Part shown: positions 32,243 through 40,814 of the stretch, in pieces | Position numbering within the stretch: the stretch's first letter is position 1 | Layout of the letters: each line of letters begins with the position of its first letter | NCBI GenBank assembly: GCA_003518045.1 | Contig: DOZK01000020.1 | Span: forward strand, 19,292-76,688 | Reading direction: 5' to 3' | Length of the DNA: 57,397 bases | DNA from: Candidatus Nomurabacteria bacterium | GTDB lineage: Bacteria; Patescibacteriota; Minisyncoccia; Phycocordibacterales; UBA5272 | Made by a program: the position numbers and the translations under genes | Notes under the pieces: generated by a model | What the model saw: the letters and a program-made list of their open reading frames with translations, nothing else | Database searches by the model: none | Told to the model about the DNA's origin: nothing

Positions 32243-32307
32243 GGAAAAACTCCTCAGGTTGGTAGCGTCCGGAGACGTAAACAGGGTTATCGAACGAGTC
32301 CATATTT

Positions 32308-32336
32308 ACTCTAAAGTATTTATTATAAAGTGTCAA
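32308..32336 (-). promoter_or_regulatory. Promoter of the deoxyribosyltransferase-like gene
   Basis: The reverse strand has TTGACA, 17 bases and TAGAGT, giving a leader of about 60 bases that ends in a GAGGAG ribosome site. Confidence 0.65.
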
Positions 32337-32355
32337 TGCTTATTATTTTTAGGTA

Positions 32356-32384
32356 TTGACTTGTTATCTTAATTCCTGTAATAT
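32356..32384 (+). promoter_or_regulatory. secE-nusG promoter
   Basis: TTGACT, 17 bases and TAATAT, back to back with the previous promoter. The leader (about 80 bases) contains a CCCGCGGGGGTGTTTTTT element that may be a weak attenuator. Confidence 0.65.
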
Positions 32385-32471
32385 ACAAAGTAACAAATGC
32401 CCGCGGGGGTGTTTTTTAGAATAAAGGTTATAAGTGCGTAACAAATTAACCGAAATTAAACTAATCACATT

Positions 32472-32654
32472 ATGAATCTATTAAATTATTTTAAGGAGAC
32501 AAAAGCAGAACTTAAAGAAGTTACTTTTCCTAAAACTTCACAAACAGTAACTTATACAATACTCGTTGTTGTTATTTCTATTGTAGTTGCTCTAGTGTTA
32601 GGAGGAGTAGATCTTGGTTTCAAAACAATATTAGCAAAGCTTCTCGCCCGCTAG
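32472..32654 (+). CDS. secE: Preprotein translocase subunit SecE
   Basis: The 60-residue protein is a single-helix SecE, which clamps SecY in the membrane. It has the amphipathic start NYFKETKAELKEVTFPKTSQTVTYT and one transmembrane helix (ILVVVISIVVALVLGGVDLGF). The length fits the short bacterial form, and nusG follows as usual. Confidence 0.93.
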   Translation: MNLLNYFKETKAELKEVTFPKTSQTVTYTILVVVISIVVALVLGGVDLGFKTILAKLLAR

Positions 32655-32723
32655 TATTGTATTTGTATTTTGTGTTTATGTATTAACTAATAACTATTAA
32701 CCAGTAACTAATAACTACCCATC

Positions 32724-33269
32724 ATGGCTAAACAAGAATTCACCGGAGAGCGTCATTGGTATGCAATCCATACATATAGTGGTTACGAAAACGCAGTACA
32801 GCGTAATTTAAAACAACGCATTGAATCTCTTCAAATGGAAGATAAAATTTTCGACGTGGTTGTACCAGTAGAAAAGAAAATTAAAGTTAAAGGAACAAAG
32901 CGTGTTGAAGTCGAAGAGAAAGTTTATCCTGGATACATTCTAGTAGACATGATTGTGGATGATAATAGTTGGTATGTTGTTCGTAATACACCCCGCGTTA
33001 CAGGATTCGTTGGCGCAGGAACAACTCCAGTTCCACTTTCTCAAAAAGAAATTGATTATCTTTTGAATAAAATGAAATCAGGCGAAGTAGAACATGAGAT
33101 TGTGGTAGAGGTAGGGGAATTAGTTTCTATTATTGATGGTCCATTTAAAGAATTCGAAGGAAAGGTAAGTGAAGTAGATAAGTCACGTGGGAAGTTGAAG
33201 GTGCTGGTGAATATGTTTGGACGAGAGACGCCCGTCGAGCTTGATTTTTTGCAGGTTAAAAAAATATAA
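32724..33269 (+). CDS. nusG: Transcription termination/antitermination factor NusG
   Basis: The 181-residue protein has an NGN domain (HWYAIHTYSGYENAVQRNLKQRIES, VYPGYILVDMIVDDNSWYVVRNTPRVTGFVG) and a C-terminal KOW domain (VGELVSIIDGPFKEFEGKVSEVDKSRGKLKVLVNMFGRETPVELDF). The length is standard. It binds RNA polymerase and links transcription to Rho or the ribosome. It follows secE by 69 bp of low-complexity AACTAATAACTA sequence. Confidence 0.97.
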   Translation: MAKQEFTGERHWYAIHTYSGYENAVQRNLKQRIESLQMEDKIFDVVVPVEKKIKVKGTKRVEVEEKVYPGYILVDMIVDDNSWYVVRNTPRVTGFVGAGTTPVPLSQKEIDYLLNKMKSGEVEHEIVVEVGELVSIIDGPFKEFEGKVSEVDKSRGKLKVLVNMFGRETPVELDFLQVKKI

Positions 33270-33289
33270 ATTACTTCATCTGCTTTGTT

Positions 33290-33351
33290 GCAAAGGATTT
33301 TTCCTCCCGCAACGTACCCCTAAGTACGTTTTGGTCGAAAAAATCCTTTGC
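33290..33351 (+). promoter_or_regulatory. Long stem-loop between nusG and rplK
   Basis: GCAAAGGATTTTT (from 33290) pairs with GAAAAAATCCTTTGC (to 33351), and AACGTAC pairs with GTACGTT inside. It may terminate nusG transcription or act in the control of rplK. No T-run follows the 3' arm. Confidence 0.5.
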
Positions 33352-33394
33352 GCCTCGCATCTAAAGCAATTTCTATCTTTTTAAAAATCGAGGG

Positions 33395-33423
33395 TTGTCA
33401 AAACCAATAAAACCTGATAGAAT
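33395..33423 (+). promoter_or_regulatory. rplK promoter
   Basis: TTGTCA, 17 bases and TAGAAT with TGA before the -10. The leader is about 17 bases. Confidence 0.65.
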
Positions 33424-33446
33424 AAGCAAACTTTTCAAATCACATT

Positions 33447-33857
33447 ATGGCAAAGAAAATTACAAAATACGTGAAAGTTCAAATTGAGGCAGCAAAGGCA
33501 ACCCCCGCTCCTCCACTTGGTCCTGCCTTAGGTCAGGCTGGTGTTCAGATTGGGGATTTCGTTAATAAATTTAACGCAGCAACTCAAGGGAAGCAAGGAA
33601 GAATGACAGTAAAGATTTATGTTTACGAAGATCGTACTTACGATTTCGTTATCAAAACTCCTACTGCCACATCTTTAGTTATGAAGTCTGCAAATGTTGC
33701 AAAAGGTAACTCAAAAGGTGAAGCCGGAACAATTTCAAAAGAAAAAGTTCGTGAAATTGCAGAAATTAAATTGAAAGATTTAACAGCTCACACAGTTGAA
33801 CAGGCGATGAAGATTATAGAGGGGACTGCAAGAAGTATCGGAATTACCGTAAAGTAG
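33447..33857 (+). CDS. rplK: Large ribosomal subunit protein uL11
   Basis: The 136-residue protein is uL11 of the GTPase-associated centre. The N-terminal VKVQIEAAKATPAPPLGPALGQAGVQIGDFVNKFNAAT and the C-terminal rRNA-binding AHTVEQAMKIIEGTARSIGITVK are complete. It is normally followed by rplA (uL1). Here a strong terminator and an unrelated dCTP deaminase gene follow, so rplA must lie elsewhere or be absent. Confidence 0.97.
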   Translation: MAKKITKYVKVQIEAAKATPAPPLGPALGQAGVQIGDFVNKFNAATQGKQGRMTVKIYVYEDRTYDFVIKTPTATSLVMKSANVAKGNSKGEAGTISKEKVREIAEIKLKDLTAHTVEQAMKIIEGTARSIGITVK

Positions 33858-33883
33858 TTACAAAATCACTTAGAGGATATTTT

Positions 33884-33920
33884 ATAAACAAAAACCACCT
33901 AAAAGGTGGTTTTTGTTTAT
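33884..33920 (+). terminator. rplK terminator
   Basis: A perfect 17-bp stem with an AAA loop (ATAAACAAAAACCACCT with AGGTGGTTTTTGTTTAT). Confidence 0.88.
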
Positions 33921-33932
33921 ATTCGAGATTTT

Positions 33933-33941
33933 TGCTAGTAT
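33933..33941 (+). promoter_or_regulatory. Extended -10 box of the dCTP deaminase gene
   Basis: TGCTAGTAT ends 6 bases before the ATG at 33948. Confidence 0.5.
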
Positions 33942-33947
33942 TGTTAT

Positions 33948-35051
33948 ATGTATGAAACAGGATATGGGGCGCTACCATCACAGAAATTGCGAGAATTTAT
34001 AGAAAAAGGGGATTTCAAAAATGTGGAAGAAAAAAATATTAGTCCAGCGTCTATTGATGTTACTGTCTCAGGAGAGTGGTATAGAATAGATGGAGTCTTT
34101 TTACCAAAGACCGGCGAGACTATTCCTTCACTTATAAAAAAATTACATGGTGCGCGTCACGCAATTCAAGAGCCGTTGGAACATGGCATAGTTTATATCG
34201 CACGCATCAACGAGTCTTTTGATTTACCAGAAGATATTTATGCATATTGCAATCCAAAATCCTCCACCGGACGCCATGATTTACATGTTCGCATCGTAAA
34301 AGACGGTGTCGCTAGATATGACACTTTACCAAAAGGAAGTAAAGGAGATTTGTGGGCAATAGTTGTGCCACGTTCGTATCCTGTTTTGCTTACACCTGGA
34401 TTTGCAATTAGCCAGGTAAGATTTTTTAATAAAAACACAAGATTTAAAGAGTCAGATTTAGATATTGAATGGCATAAAAAACCATTAGCATATCATTTAA
34501 ATGGTGAGCCATATTCTTATGAAAGTTTTCGTATGAAAGATTCTGATGGATCAATTTTACTTCGCCTTGATTTATCGCAAGACATTGTTGGTTATGAATG
34601 TCGAGGCTCAAATATTGTAGTTGATTTAAGTTCAACAAATAACACAATTGATTCTTCACGGCATTTTATTCCAATTAAAAAAACAGGGGACAGTATTGTT
34701 TTACGTAAAGATAGTTTTTATATTCTTTCAACAAAAGAAGCTTTAAGAGTTCCACCATACCTCGCAAGTGAAATGGTTGATATGGATTCAAGAACTGGAG
34801 AATTTCGTACTCATTATGCAGGATTTTTCGACCCAGGGTGGGGATGTGGACTAGACGGCGAAGGAAAAGGTAGACCTATAACACTCGAGATTCGTACTTT
34901 TGAAGATGTTATTATTTCTAATGGTCAACCAATTGGAAAAGTTAAATTTGAAAAGATGGCAGATATTCCAGAAGTTCATTATGACCAAAAGAATTCAAAT
35001 TATTTAATTCAATCAGGTCCAAAATTGGCGAAGCAGTTTAAAACGGATTAA
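33948..35051 (+). CDS. 2'-deoxycytidine 5'-triphosphate deaminase, double-domain form
   Basis: The 367-residue protein fits the long, two-domain dCTP deaminase family of the dUTPase fold. ISPASIDVTVSGEWYRIDG opens the first half, and YCNPKSSTGRHDLHVRIV is the conserved S-x-x-(G/A)R block with the active-site Ser and Arg. A second copy of the fold starts around residue 190 and ends with GWGCGLDGEGKGRPITLEIRTFEDVIISNGQPIGKVKFE. The reaction turns dCTP into dUTP, feeding dUTPase (encoded at 38.6 kb) and thymidylate synthase (35.5 kb). Confidence 0.85.
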   Translation: MYETGYGALPSQKLREFIEKGDFKNVEEKNISPASIDVTVSGEWYRIDGVFLPKTGETIPSLIKKLHGARHAIQEPLEHGIVYIARINESFDLPEDIYAYCNPKSSTGRHDLHVRIVKDGVARYDTLPKGSKGDLWAIVVPRSYPVLLTPGFAISQVRFFNKNTRFKESDLDIEWHKKPLAYHLNGEPYSYESFRMKDSDGSILLRLDLSQDIVGYECRGSNIVVDLSSTNNTIDSSRHFIPIKKTGDSIVLRKDSFYILSTKEALRVPPYLASEMVDMDSRTGEFRTHYAGFFDPGWGCGLDGEGKGRPITLEIRTFEDVIISNGQPIGKVKFEKMADIPEVHYDQKNSNYLIQSGPKLAKQFKTD

Positions 35052-35053
35052 AT

Positions 35054-35539
35054 CTAGCGTGTATAAACAGTAAAATTAATCGGATAAGGATTTTCTTCTC
35101 CTTTTTCAATTTTGTTTTCCGATTCTTTCTTCCAAATAATATTATCTATTTCCGGAAAAGTTGTATCACCAACAAATTCTTCGTCAATGTGGGTTATATA
35201 TAATTTATCGACGATAGGAATGAATTGTTTGTAAATATCAGCACCACCTATTACAAAAGCTTCTTCATTTGAGTTTTTAAAAATAGAGGCAACTTCATCA
35301 ACAGAATGGAATACTTCTACTTCAGGATATGAAAATGTTTCATCACGAGTAATAACAATATTTCTTCTATTGGGAAGAGCTTTACCAATTGATAGAAAAG
35401 TTTTTCTTCCCATAATTATTGGGTGTCCACTTGTAGTAGTTCTAAAAAATTTCATATCAAGTGGAATATTCCAAAGAAGTTTATTCTCATTTCCGATTAC
35501 ATTATTTTTTGCTACGGCTGCGATAATAGATAGGGACAT
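35054..35539 (-). CDS. folA: Dihydrofolate reductase
   Basis: The 161-residue enzyme regenerates tetrahydrofolate after thymidylate synthesis. It shows LSIIAAVAKNNVIGNENKLLWNIPLDMKFFRTTT (substrate Asp replaced in the usual place by D in PLDMKFF), IIMGRKTFLSIGKALPNRRNIVITRD and AFVIGGADIYKQFIPIVDKLYITHID. It lies 1 base after thyA on the same strand, forming a thyA-folA operon. Confidence 0.95.
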   Translation of the reverse strand: MSLSIIAAVAKNNVIGNENKLLWNIPLDMKFFRTTTSGHPIIMGRKTFLSIGKALPNRRNIVITRDETFSYPEVEVFHSVDEVASIFKNSNEEAFVIGGADIYKQFIPIVDKLYITHIDEEFVGDTTFPEIDNIIWKKESENKIEKGEENPYPINFTVYTR

Positions 35540-35540
35540 A

Positions 35541-36482
35541 TTAAACAGCGATTGGTGCTTTTATAGAATCATGAGGATTATAGTCAACCAATTCAAAATC
35601 ATTTATTGTAAAGCTCTCGATATCTTTTATATCAGGATTTATTTTCATTTCAGGCATTGAGCGTAAATCATTTCTGCGAGCAAGTTGAACATCTGCTTGT
35701 GCCAAGTGATTGTTATATAAATGAACGTCTCCACCTGTCCAAACGAATTCTCCAGGGGTAAGTCCAGTTACCTGAGCAATCATCATAGTTAGAAGTGCAT
35801 ATGAAGCAATATTAAATGGTACACCTAAAAATGTATCACAACTTCTTTGATAGAGCTGGCAAGAAAGTTTCCCGTCAGCAACATAGAATTGGAATAAACA
35901 GTGACAAGGTGGAAGACCAGCCTTTGCCATCTCGTCGATGTCTGCAACATTCCAAGCAGACACAATCATACGTCTGTCATTTGGATTCTTTTTTATTTGT
36001 TCGATAACATTTTTTAATTGATCAATGTGACCTCCATTTGGTGTTGGCCAGTTTCGCCACTGATAACCATAAATAGGGCCGAGACTCCCATACTCTTTTC
36101 TGAAATCCATATCAGTTTTTATTTTTTCTACGAAAGCTTGCATTTGTGTTTTCCATTCGTCACTATTTACAATAGGCATTGGTAAACTATTTCTTTGCAA
36201 ATATGATTTGAATGGCCACTCATCCCAAATGTGTACATTGTTTTCTGCTAAATAACCTAAATTATTATCACCACGGACAAACCATAATAATTCGTGAATA
36301 ATAGATTTGATCGGAAGTTTTTTTGTTGTTAAAAGCGGAAAGCCTTTTGATAAATCAAATCGCATTTGATGTCCAAAAATTGATAAAGTACCTGTTCCAG
36401 TACGGTCTCCTTTTTGTACCCCTTCACTCTTAATACGTTCTATAAGGTCAAGATATGTGTTATCTACGTGATATGTTTTCAT
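35541..36482 (-). CDS. thyA: Thymidylate synthase
   Basis: The protein (313 residues from the ATG at 36482) methylates dUMP with methylene-tetrahydrofolate. It has the phosphate-binding GDRTGTGTLSIFGHQMRFDL, the nucleophile Cys in LPPCHCLFQFYV, QLYQRSCDTFLGVPFNIASYALL and the DVHLYNNHLAQ block. An earlier ATG at 36497 overlaps the TATACT box, which favours the ATG at 36482 (MKTYHVDN, similar to other ThyA starts). folA follows by 1 base. It is flavin-independent, so no thyX is needed. Confidence 0.96.
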   Translation of the reverse strand: MKTYHVDNTYLDLIERIKSEGVQKGDRTGTGTLSIFGHQMRFDLSKGFPLLTTKKLPIKSIIHELLWFVRGDNNLGYLAENNVHIWDEWPFKSYLQRNSLPMPIVNSDEWKTQMQAFVEKIKTDMDFRKEYGSLGPIYGYQWRNWPTPNGGHIDQLKNVIEQIKKNPNDRRMIVSAWNVADIDEMAKAGLPPCHCLFQFYVADGKLSCQLYQRSCDTFLGVPFNIASYALLTMMIAQVTGLTPGEFVWTGGDVHLYNNHLAQADVQLARRNDLRSMPEMKINPDIKDIESFTINDFELVDYNPHDSIKAPIAV

Positions 36483-36488
36483 GTATGA

Positions 36489-36494
36489 AGTATA
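36489..36494 (-). promoter_or_regulatory. thyA-folA -10 box
   Basis: The reverse strand has TATACT 6 bases before the ATG at 36482. Confidence 0.5.
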
Positions 36495-36624
36495 CATTAG
36501 GCACAGAATTAAAGGCAGTATTTACATGTTTTGAGTTATGTTGTAAAGCCAATTTATGTCTTTTTATATTATTCTTAAAACATGTTACGCTAGGAGTATA
36601 TTAATCGCTAATATCACCAATTAA

Positions 36625-37797
36625 ATGAAAGACAAAATCATTGAAAAATTAATTAAAGCAGAGGACGCAAGGCAGAAAAAAGTTATCAATTTAATTGCAT
36701 CAGAAAATTATGTTTCTGATGACGTACTTAAAGCACTCGGCTCCTCACTTACAAATAAATATTCAGAAGGTTATCCAGGACGAAGATATTATGGTGGAAA
36801 TGTATTGATTGACCAAGTGGAAAACATCGCACGTGAGCGCGCGCTTTCCCTCTTTAAATTAGACCCTAAGAAGTGGCATGTGAATGTACAGCCTCTTTCT
36901 GGCTCTCCTGCAAATTTCGCTGTCTACGCGGCTTTTGTGCCATTAGGTGGCAAAATAATGGGCCTCAAGCTCTCAAGTGGTGGACATTTAACTCATGGAC
37001 AGTCAGTTTCTATGACTGGGAAAATTTGGAAGCAAGTTCCATATTCTGTAGATGAAAAAACAGAAATGCTGAACTATAAAGAAATTGAAAAAATTGCGAT
37101 GGATGAAAAGCCAGATATTATTGTTGCTGGATTTACTGCATATCCAAGAGTGGTTGATTTCAAAAAATTTGCATCAATTGCAAAAAAAGTTGGCGCACTT
37201 TTGATGGTAGATATGTCCCACTTTGCTGGACTAGTTGCAGGGGAGGCATACCCAACTCCTTTCCCATATGCTGATGTTGTAACAACAACTGTTCATAAAA
37301 CACTTCGTGGTCCACGTGCGGCTATGATTTTTGTTCGCAGGGATAAACGTGAGATGGATAAGAAAATTGATAAGACAATTATTCCAGGACTTCAAGGTGG
37401 GCCACATAATAATCAAGTTGCAGCGGTAGCAATTGCTCTTAAAGAAGCTTCTACTCCAGCATTTAAAAAATATGCAAAGCAAGTTGTGAAAAACGCACAA
37501 GCCTTCGGTGTAGCACTTGAGAAAAAAGGTTGGCGAGTAATTACAGGTGGGACTGACTCACATTTACTTTTGGTTGATACTTGGGCAAATGGAAAAGGAT
37601 TATCTGGAAAAGAAGCGAGTGATAAATTAGAAGGTGCTGGAATTATTGTAAATATGAATACAATTCCACAAGACCCACGTGGCGTGATGGATCCGTCAGG
37701 TATTCGTGTAGGAACTGCAGCCGAGACAACTCGTGGTGCAAAAGAAAAAGATTTCGTGGAGATTGCAAATAAAATGGATAAGGTACTTCGTGGCTAA
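36625..37797 (+). CDS. glyA: Serine hydroxymethyltransferase
   Basis: The 390-residue PLP enzyme makes glycine and methylene-tetrahydrofolate from serine. It shows LIASENYVSDDVLKALGSSLTNKYSEGYPGRRYYGGN, the PLP-binding lysine in TTTVHKTLRGPRA, and a GGTDSHLLLVD segment. It is slightly shorter than the usual 410-430 residues. It is divergent from thyA, which consumes its product, and is followed 3 bp later by the thymidylate kinase gene. Confidence 0.96.
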   Translation: MKDKIIEKLIKAEDARQKKVINLIASENYVSDDVLKALGSSLTNKYSEGYPGRRYYGGNVLIDQVENIARERALSLFKLDPKKWHVNVQPLSGSPANFAVYAAFVPLGGKIMGLKLSSGGHLTHGQSVSMTGKIWKQVPYSVDEKTEMLNYKEIEKIAMDEKPDIIVAGFTAYPRVVDFKKFASIAKKVGALLMVDMSHFAGLVAGEAYPTPFPYADVVTTTVHKTLRGPRAAMIFVRRDKREMDKKIDKTIIPGLQGGPHNNQVAAVAIALKEASTPAFKKYAKQVVKNAQAFGVALEKKGWRVITGGTDSHLLLVDTWANGKGLSGKEASDKLEGAGIIVNMNTIPQDPRGVMDPSGIRVGTAAETTRGAKEKDFVEIANKMDKVLRG

Positions 37798-37800
37798 ATT

Positions 37801-38463
37801 ATGAAAGGAAAGTTTATTGTAATTGAAGGAACTGACGGCTCTGGAAAAGGGACGCAAGTGAAACTTTTAATTCAGCGTTTAAAAGCCGATGGTGTTCCTG
37901 TCGAAATGGTGGACTTTCCTCAATATGAAAATCCATCGAGCTATTTTGTTGCAAAATATTTACGTGGTGAATATGGTACAGCGGAAGACGTTGGTCCATA
38001 TCGTGCATCAATGTTTTACGCACTTGATAGATATGATAAATCTTTCGAAATTAAAAAATGGTTAGACGAAGGAATATATGTGATAGCCAATAGATATGTT
38101 TCTGCGAATATGGGGCATCAAGCCGGAAAGATTGACGACTCGGTGGAGCGCGATAAATATTTAGAGTGGCTTAATAATCTTGAATATAAAATTTTTGGAA
38201 TACCTGTGCCGGACCAAACTATTTTTCTATTTGTTCCACCAGAACTTGGACAAAAAATGGTAAATCATAAAAATGAGCGTAATTATACAAATGGAAAAAA
38301 GATGGATATACATGAGGCCGATATTACTCATTTGAAAAAGGCATCTGAGGCATATATTTATGTTGCAGAAAAATATGGCTGGAGAACTATTAATTGTTCA
38401 AAAGATGGAGTAATGTTGAGCCGTGAAGTTATTAATGAAGAAATATATAATGCGATTGCTTAA
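37801..38463 (+). CDS. tmk: Thymidylate kinase
   Basis: The 220-residue P-loop kinase phosphorylates dTMP. GTDGSGKGTQ is the P-loop, VDFPQYENPSSYFVAKYLRGEYG resembles the DFPQ/DR region of long-form TMPKs, and DRYDKSFEIKKWLDEGIYVIANRYVSANMGHQ carries the catalytic and substrate residues. The form with VDFPQY and a long C-terminus resembles eukaryote-like or DUF-type TMPKs. It starts 3 bp after glyA. Confidence 0.9.
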   Translation: MKGKFIVIEGTDGSGKGTQVKLLIQRLKADGVPVEMVDFPQYENPSSYFVAKYLRGEYGTAEDVGPYRASMFYALDRYDKSFEIKKWLDEGIYVIANRYVSANMGHQAGKIDDSVERDKYLEWLNNLEYKIFGIPVPDQTIFLFVPPELGQKMVNHKNERNYTNGKKMDIHEADITHLKKASEAYIYVAEKYGWRTINCSKDGVMLSREVINEEIYNAIA

Positions 38464-38486
38464 TTACAAAACGCACCTTCTTGTAT

Positions 38487-38548
38487 GTCATCCTGATGAA
38501 AATCAGGATCCAGTGTCCACTGGATTCCAAATCAAGTTTGGAATGACA
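38487..38548. repeat. Dispersed inverted repeat, copy 5 (short form)
   Basis: It begins GTCATCCTGATGAAAATC, has AATCAGGATCCAGTGTCCAC in the middle and ends TTTGGAATGACAC. It fills most of the gap between tmk and dut. Confidence 0.8.
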
Positions 38549-38580
38549 CAAACACAAGTTTCCTGATTTAAAAAATATTT

Positions 38581-39003
38581 ATGTTTAAACTAAAAATTAA
38601 AATCTTAAATAAAGAGGCAAAGATACCAAGCTACGCCACAGCCGGGGATGTTGGATTGGACATGTATTCTCTCGAAGATAAAATAATGAAACCAGGCGAG
38701 CATCATATTTTCTTTGTTGGGTTTGCATTAGAGTTTCCAATTGGATATGGAGCTTTTGTGAAAGATAAGAGTGGTATCTCAAAAGCCGGGCTACATACTA
38801 TGGGTGGTGTATATGATGCAGGGTATCGCGGAGAATATAATGTTCATCTTGTAAATTTAAGCGACAAAGATTATGAGATAAAAAAGGGAAACAAAATTGC
38901 GCAACTAGTTATTTTGTCGGTAGAGCTTCCAGAAATTGAAATAGTTGATGAACTTTCAGAGTCAAAAAGAGGAGAGGGAAGGTTTGGGAGTACGGGGAAA
39001 TAG
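38581..39003 (+). CDS. dut: dUTP diphosphatase
   Basis: The 140-residue enzyme hydrolyses dUTP to dUMP, keeping uracil out of DNA and supplying thyA. The five dUTPase motifs are present: AGDVGLDMYSLE, the IGYGAFVKDKSGISKAGL block, GGVYDAGYRGEYNVHLVN with the catalytic Asp, KKGNKIAQLVI and the C-terminal arm RGEGRFGSTG. Confidence 0.95.
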   Translation: MFKLKIKILNKEAKIPSYATAGDVGLDMYSLEDKIMKPGEHHIFFVGFALEFPIGYGAFVKDKSGISKAGLHTMGGVYDAGYRGEYNVHLVNLSDKDYEIKKGNKIAQLVILSVELPEIEIVDELSESKRGEGRFGSTGK

Positions 39004-39072
39004 TTATAAATTACAAAATAATACAAGCACGATTGTGAAGAATAGACTTGTCGTAGATAATTATTCTTAATA

Positions 39073-39612
39073 TTAAGAACGGTCGTTTATTTCTTGTTGA
39101 CTCTTTTTATATTTTTCAAATAAATCAACCAAAGTTAAAAACTCACCCAAGCATTCTCTCCTTTTCTTTAAGAATGTTATAGTAATTTCTGAAATAAAAA
39201 GATTTTCCAAGTCTAAATATTCTCCAGCTTCTTTGTATTTTTTTAGAATATCTTTTGCTTTATTTTTATTATAGCCTGCAGAATAAGCGTCTGAGTTATT
39301 CAAGGTATTTAATATTACACACTCTAAATACGGAGATATTTCAATTAAGGTGATTTTATTTTCTAAAGCCTTTAATCTCAACTCATCTGATATTTTAGGT
39401 GTGGCATCTACTACACAATATTTTTCGTATTCACCAAGTACATTAATACATTTTCGTAAAACTTCTTCAGCCGAGCCACCTTGCCCACCTTGGACTGAAA
39501 ACTGTCTGTTACAACCATAAGCAACTTTAATCGCATTAACAAAATACTTATCAGACACACCCTCACAATAAATTAATATCTGTGGGGTATAGATTTTTTT
39601 AGATATGCTCAT
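39073..39612 (-). CDS. TOPRIM-type protein (RloB-like) partner of the AAA ATPase
   Basis: The 179-residue protein starts with a TOPRIM-like strand-acid-turn (QILIYCEGVSDKYFVNAIKVAYG, Glu at about residue 14), continues with a D-containing strand (KYCVVDATP) and a helical C-terminus. This resembles RloB-type proteins and the TOPRIM partners of defence ATPases. It begins 6 bp after the ATPase gene on the same strand. The pair probably forms an anti-phage or anti-plasmid toxin system in which the ATPase controls the nuclease; this is inferred from gene order and family. Confidence 0.65.
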   Translation of the reverse strand: MSISKKIYTPQILIYCEGVSDKYFVNAIKVAYGCNRQFSVQGGQGGSAEEVLRKCINVLGEYEKYCVVDATPKISDELRLKALENKITLIEISPYLECVILNTLNNSDAYSAGYNKNKAKDILKKYKEAGEYLDLENLFISEITITFLKKRRECLGEFLTLVDLFEKYKKSQQEINDRS

Positions 39613-39618
39613 AAATTA

Positions 39619-40797
39619 TTATAATTTAGGAACGCCACCGTAATAGCCAGAAATATACCTGTTGTAGAAATTTTCTCCATTTCTAACATCTGAGCCAAAA
39701 TCATCAAGTCTACTTAATTCGGTTGCCCCGTCATCATTTTTCTCAGCTATGAATATTTGGTATTTATCTAACATATTCATGACGCTATGTGAATGAGAGC
39801 TGAATAATAGTTGGGCATTATTGACGTTCTTTTCTTCGTCCAAAAAGAGACTAACTAGTTCTGTGACTATTCTCGGGTGAAGATATGCATCCAGTTCATC
39901 TATAATTACAGGTGTTCCCTTCTGAAGAGCTGAAACAATTAAACGTAAATGTCCAATTAGTTTCTGTGTCCCTCTCGATGCGTCAGCCATATCACTTTCA
40001 TAAATTTTTCCTTTGAAAATATGTTTTTCCTTACTACTTTTTAATGAAAATTGGTTTGGGGATATCTCTGTTTTTTCGATAAACACCTCTTCAAGGCCTA
40101 AGTCATATTTTCTTAGAATTTCCTCAACATTACCCTTTAATTTTTTATCATTATCTAAAGCTATTAAATCAACGATACCGTTACTGTCAAAATTCCATCC
40201 AATAGATGGAACATTTGTTGAAACATTCCTCCAGTAGTTAGTAAGCTCAACTAATAGGGGAATATTTAAGATTACACCAATACTAAAGATGCTAATGTCA
40301 CTTCTTTGGACAATATCAATTTCAGTCGGGAAACCTTTAAGATTTGATTTTATTAAATACTTAGCAAGCTCACCGCTAAACTCTCTAGAAAAGACAGTGG
40401 CCGTACCAGTTTTAATTGTCGCGTCCTTTGTTTGTTTTAGGATTTCACTTAAAATCTTATCTCTTGATAAAGAGATGTTATATTCGTATCTAGTATTATC
40501 TTTTTCAAAGACTATTTCAAAACTTGTGATTTCCTCACTATCAAAAAATTTTTTGTATAAGTTTTTGAAAGCAGTGTTTTCTTGTTTTAAGATTAAAGAT
40601 TGTAAGAACGCAAAAGCTTTGAGTATATTTGTTTTACCCGATGCATTTGCCCCAACCAGCATTCCTAATTTGGATACTCTATCTATAACAGAATTGGAAT
40701 ATCCAAAATTGTCAGGAGCCTGTTTGCCTACTGACAGATTAAGAACCTGCTCATTTTTTATTGAATAAAAATTACGTACTTTTAATGAAATTATCAT
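39619..40797 (-). CDS. AAA15/RloA-like ATPase
   Basis: From the ATG at 40797 the protein has 392 residues. It opens MIISLKVRNFYSIKNEQVLNLSVGK, followed by the Walker A region MLVGANASGKTNILKAF, a long coiled or helical middle, the ABC-like DASRGTQKLIGHLRLIV signature region and Walker B VIIDELDAYLHPRIV, and finally the switch His in LLFSSHSHSVMN. This is the ABC-like AAA15 group found in RloAB, PARIS and OLD-type defence systems. An in-frame TTG at 40824 lies inside the promoter and is rejected as the start. Confidence 0.8.
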   Translation of the reverse strand: MIISLKVRNFYSIKNEQVLNLSVGKQAPDNFGYSNSVIDRVSKLGMLVGANASGKTNILKAFAFLQSLILKQENTAFKNLYKKFFDSEEITSFEIVFEKDNTRYEYNISLSRDKILSEILKQTKDATIKTGTATVFSREFSGELAKYLIKSNLKGFPTEIDIVQRSDISIFSIGVILNIPLLVELTNYWRNVSTNVPSIGWNFDSNGIVDLIALDNDKKLKGNVEEILRKYDLGLEEVFIEKTEISPNQFSLKSSKEKHIFKGKIYESDMADASRGTQKLIGHLRLIVSALQKGTPVIIDELDAYLHPRIVTELVSLFLDEEKNVNNAQLLFSSHSHSVMNMLDKYQIFIAEKNDDGATELSRLDDFGSDVRNGENFYNRYISGYYGGVPKL

Positions 40798-40814
40798 ATA
40801 TTTATTGTCGTGTA

